Assembly: GCA_035271585.1 (NCBI GenBank)
Contig: DATERL010000043.1
Location: 6,449-70,448 of the forward strand
Direction of reading: 5' to 3'
Length of the DNA: 64,000 nt
Origin: Roseimarinus sp035271585
GTDB lineage: Bacteria; Bacteroidota; Bacteroidia; Bacteroidales; Prolixibacteraceae
The translations under genes and the position numbers were made by a program. Shown one piece after another: positions 63,836 to 64,000 of the stretch. The notes beneath the pieces were generated by a model that was not told the origin of the DNA, ran no database searches, and saw only the letters and a program-made list of their open reading frames with translations. Position 1 is the stretch's first letter, and each line of letters starts with the position of its first letter.

Positions 63836-64000
63836 AATTTAAATTTTAAGTGGGTTATTAATTATTTGAAATTGTTTTTGCTAATTCTTTAAATTGATAT
63901 AATTTATTGATTTAGAAAGGATAATTTACACACTCCTTTTTCGAAATAAATTCCTTAAATGCTTTTTCTTCTTTATACAAACAAAAGGTTAATTATAAAT

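Overview
The window comes from a low-GC member of the Bacteroidota, most likely a marine or sediment polysaccharide degrader near the Marinilabiliales/Bacteroidales; the rank below phylum is inference. Support for the phylum: the order acpP-fabF-rnc, a short primary sigma factor (288 aa, no region 1.1), several TAnnTTTG-type -7 promoter boxes, type IX secretion sorting tails on two exported enzymes, lipoproteins with short Cys lipoboxes, and typical Bacteroidota intergenic palindromes.

Layout. 1-6.7 kb is core: an M23 peptidase, purN, acpP-fabF-rnc and a histidine kinase/OmpR-type regulator pair. 6.77-8.24 kb holds a cassette-like insertion: one lipoprotein gene bounded by an inverted TGTTAACGGC motif, next to a 117-nt foldable element. 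8.5-15.2 kb has a small exported protein, fabI, a two-CBM20 amylomaltase and a secreted GH5-CBM6 glucanase. 15.2-22.6 kb is a sulfate-activation and sugar-nucleotide block (cysQ, SLC13 transporter, cysD, cysN/C fusion, UDP-glucose dehydrogenase). 23-32.4 kb is mainly housekeeping (rpoD, rpe, tRNA-Arg, mnmA, xseA-xseB) with a secreted S8 protease, an orphan solute-binding lipoprotein and a decayed thiamine-binding (MTH1187-type) gene that is easily missed. 32.6-37.3 kb has an uncharacterised secreted protein, a WecA-type initiating transferase and a Wzi-like capsule protein.

37.3-63.8 kb is carbohydrate-focused accessory DNA. A six-gene minus-strand operon (three Gfo/Idh/MocA oxidoreductases, DoxX, DUF1080 enzyme, TIM-barrel isomerase) looks like a 3-keto-glycoside route, largely exported by Tat or as lipoproteins. 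It is followed by a TolB-like lipoprotein, a GH2 enzyme, and a GT4/GH130/GT4/GH130 cluster suggestive of making and recycling a mannose-type glycan. The GH2 gene and the GT4/GH130 cluster share a conserved 37-bp upstream motif (29/37 identical), suggesting co-regulation. A 2157-aa Ig-repeat surface protein with exact 276-bp and 270-bp tandem repeats, a CE15-like esterase and a DUF4412-like lipoprotein close the window. Gene remnants at 25470-25760, 45467-45612 and 62597-62703 show ongoing decay.

No CRISPR array, rRNA, transposase gene or replication origin was seen. All functional calls rest on reading motifs by eye; no database search was run.
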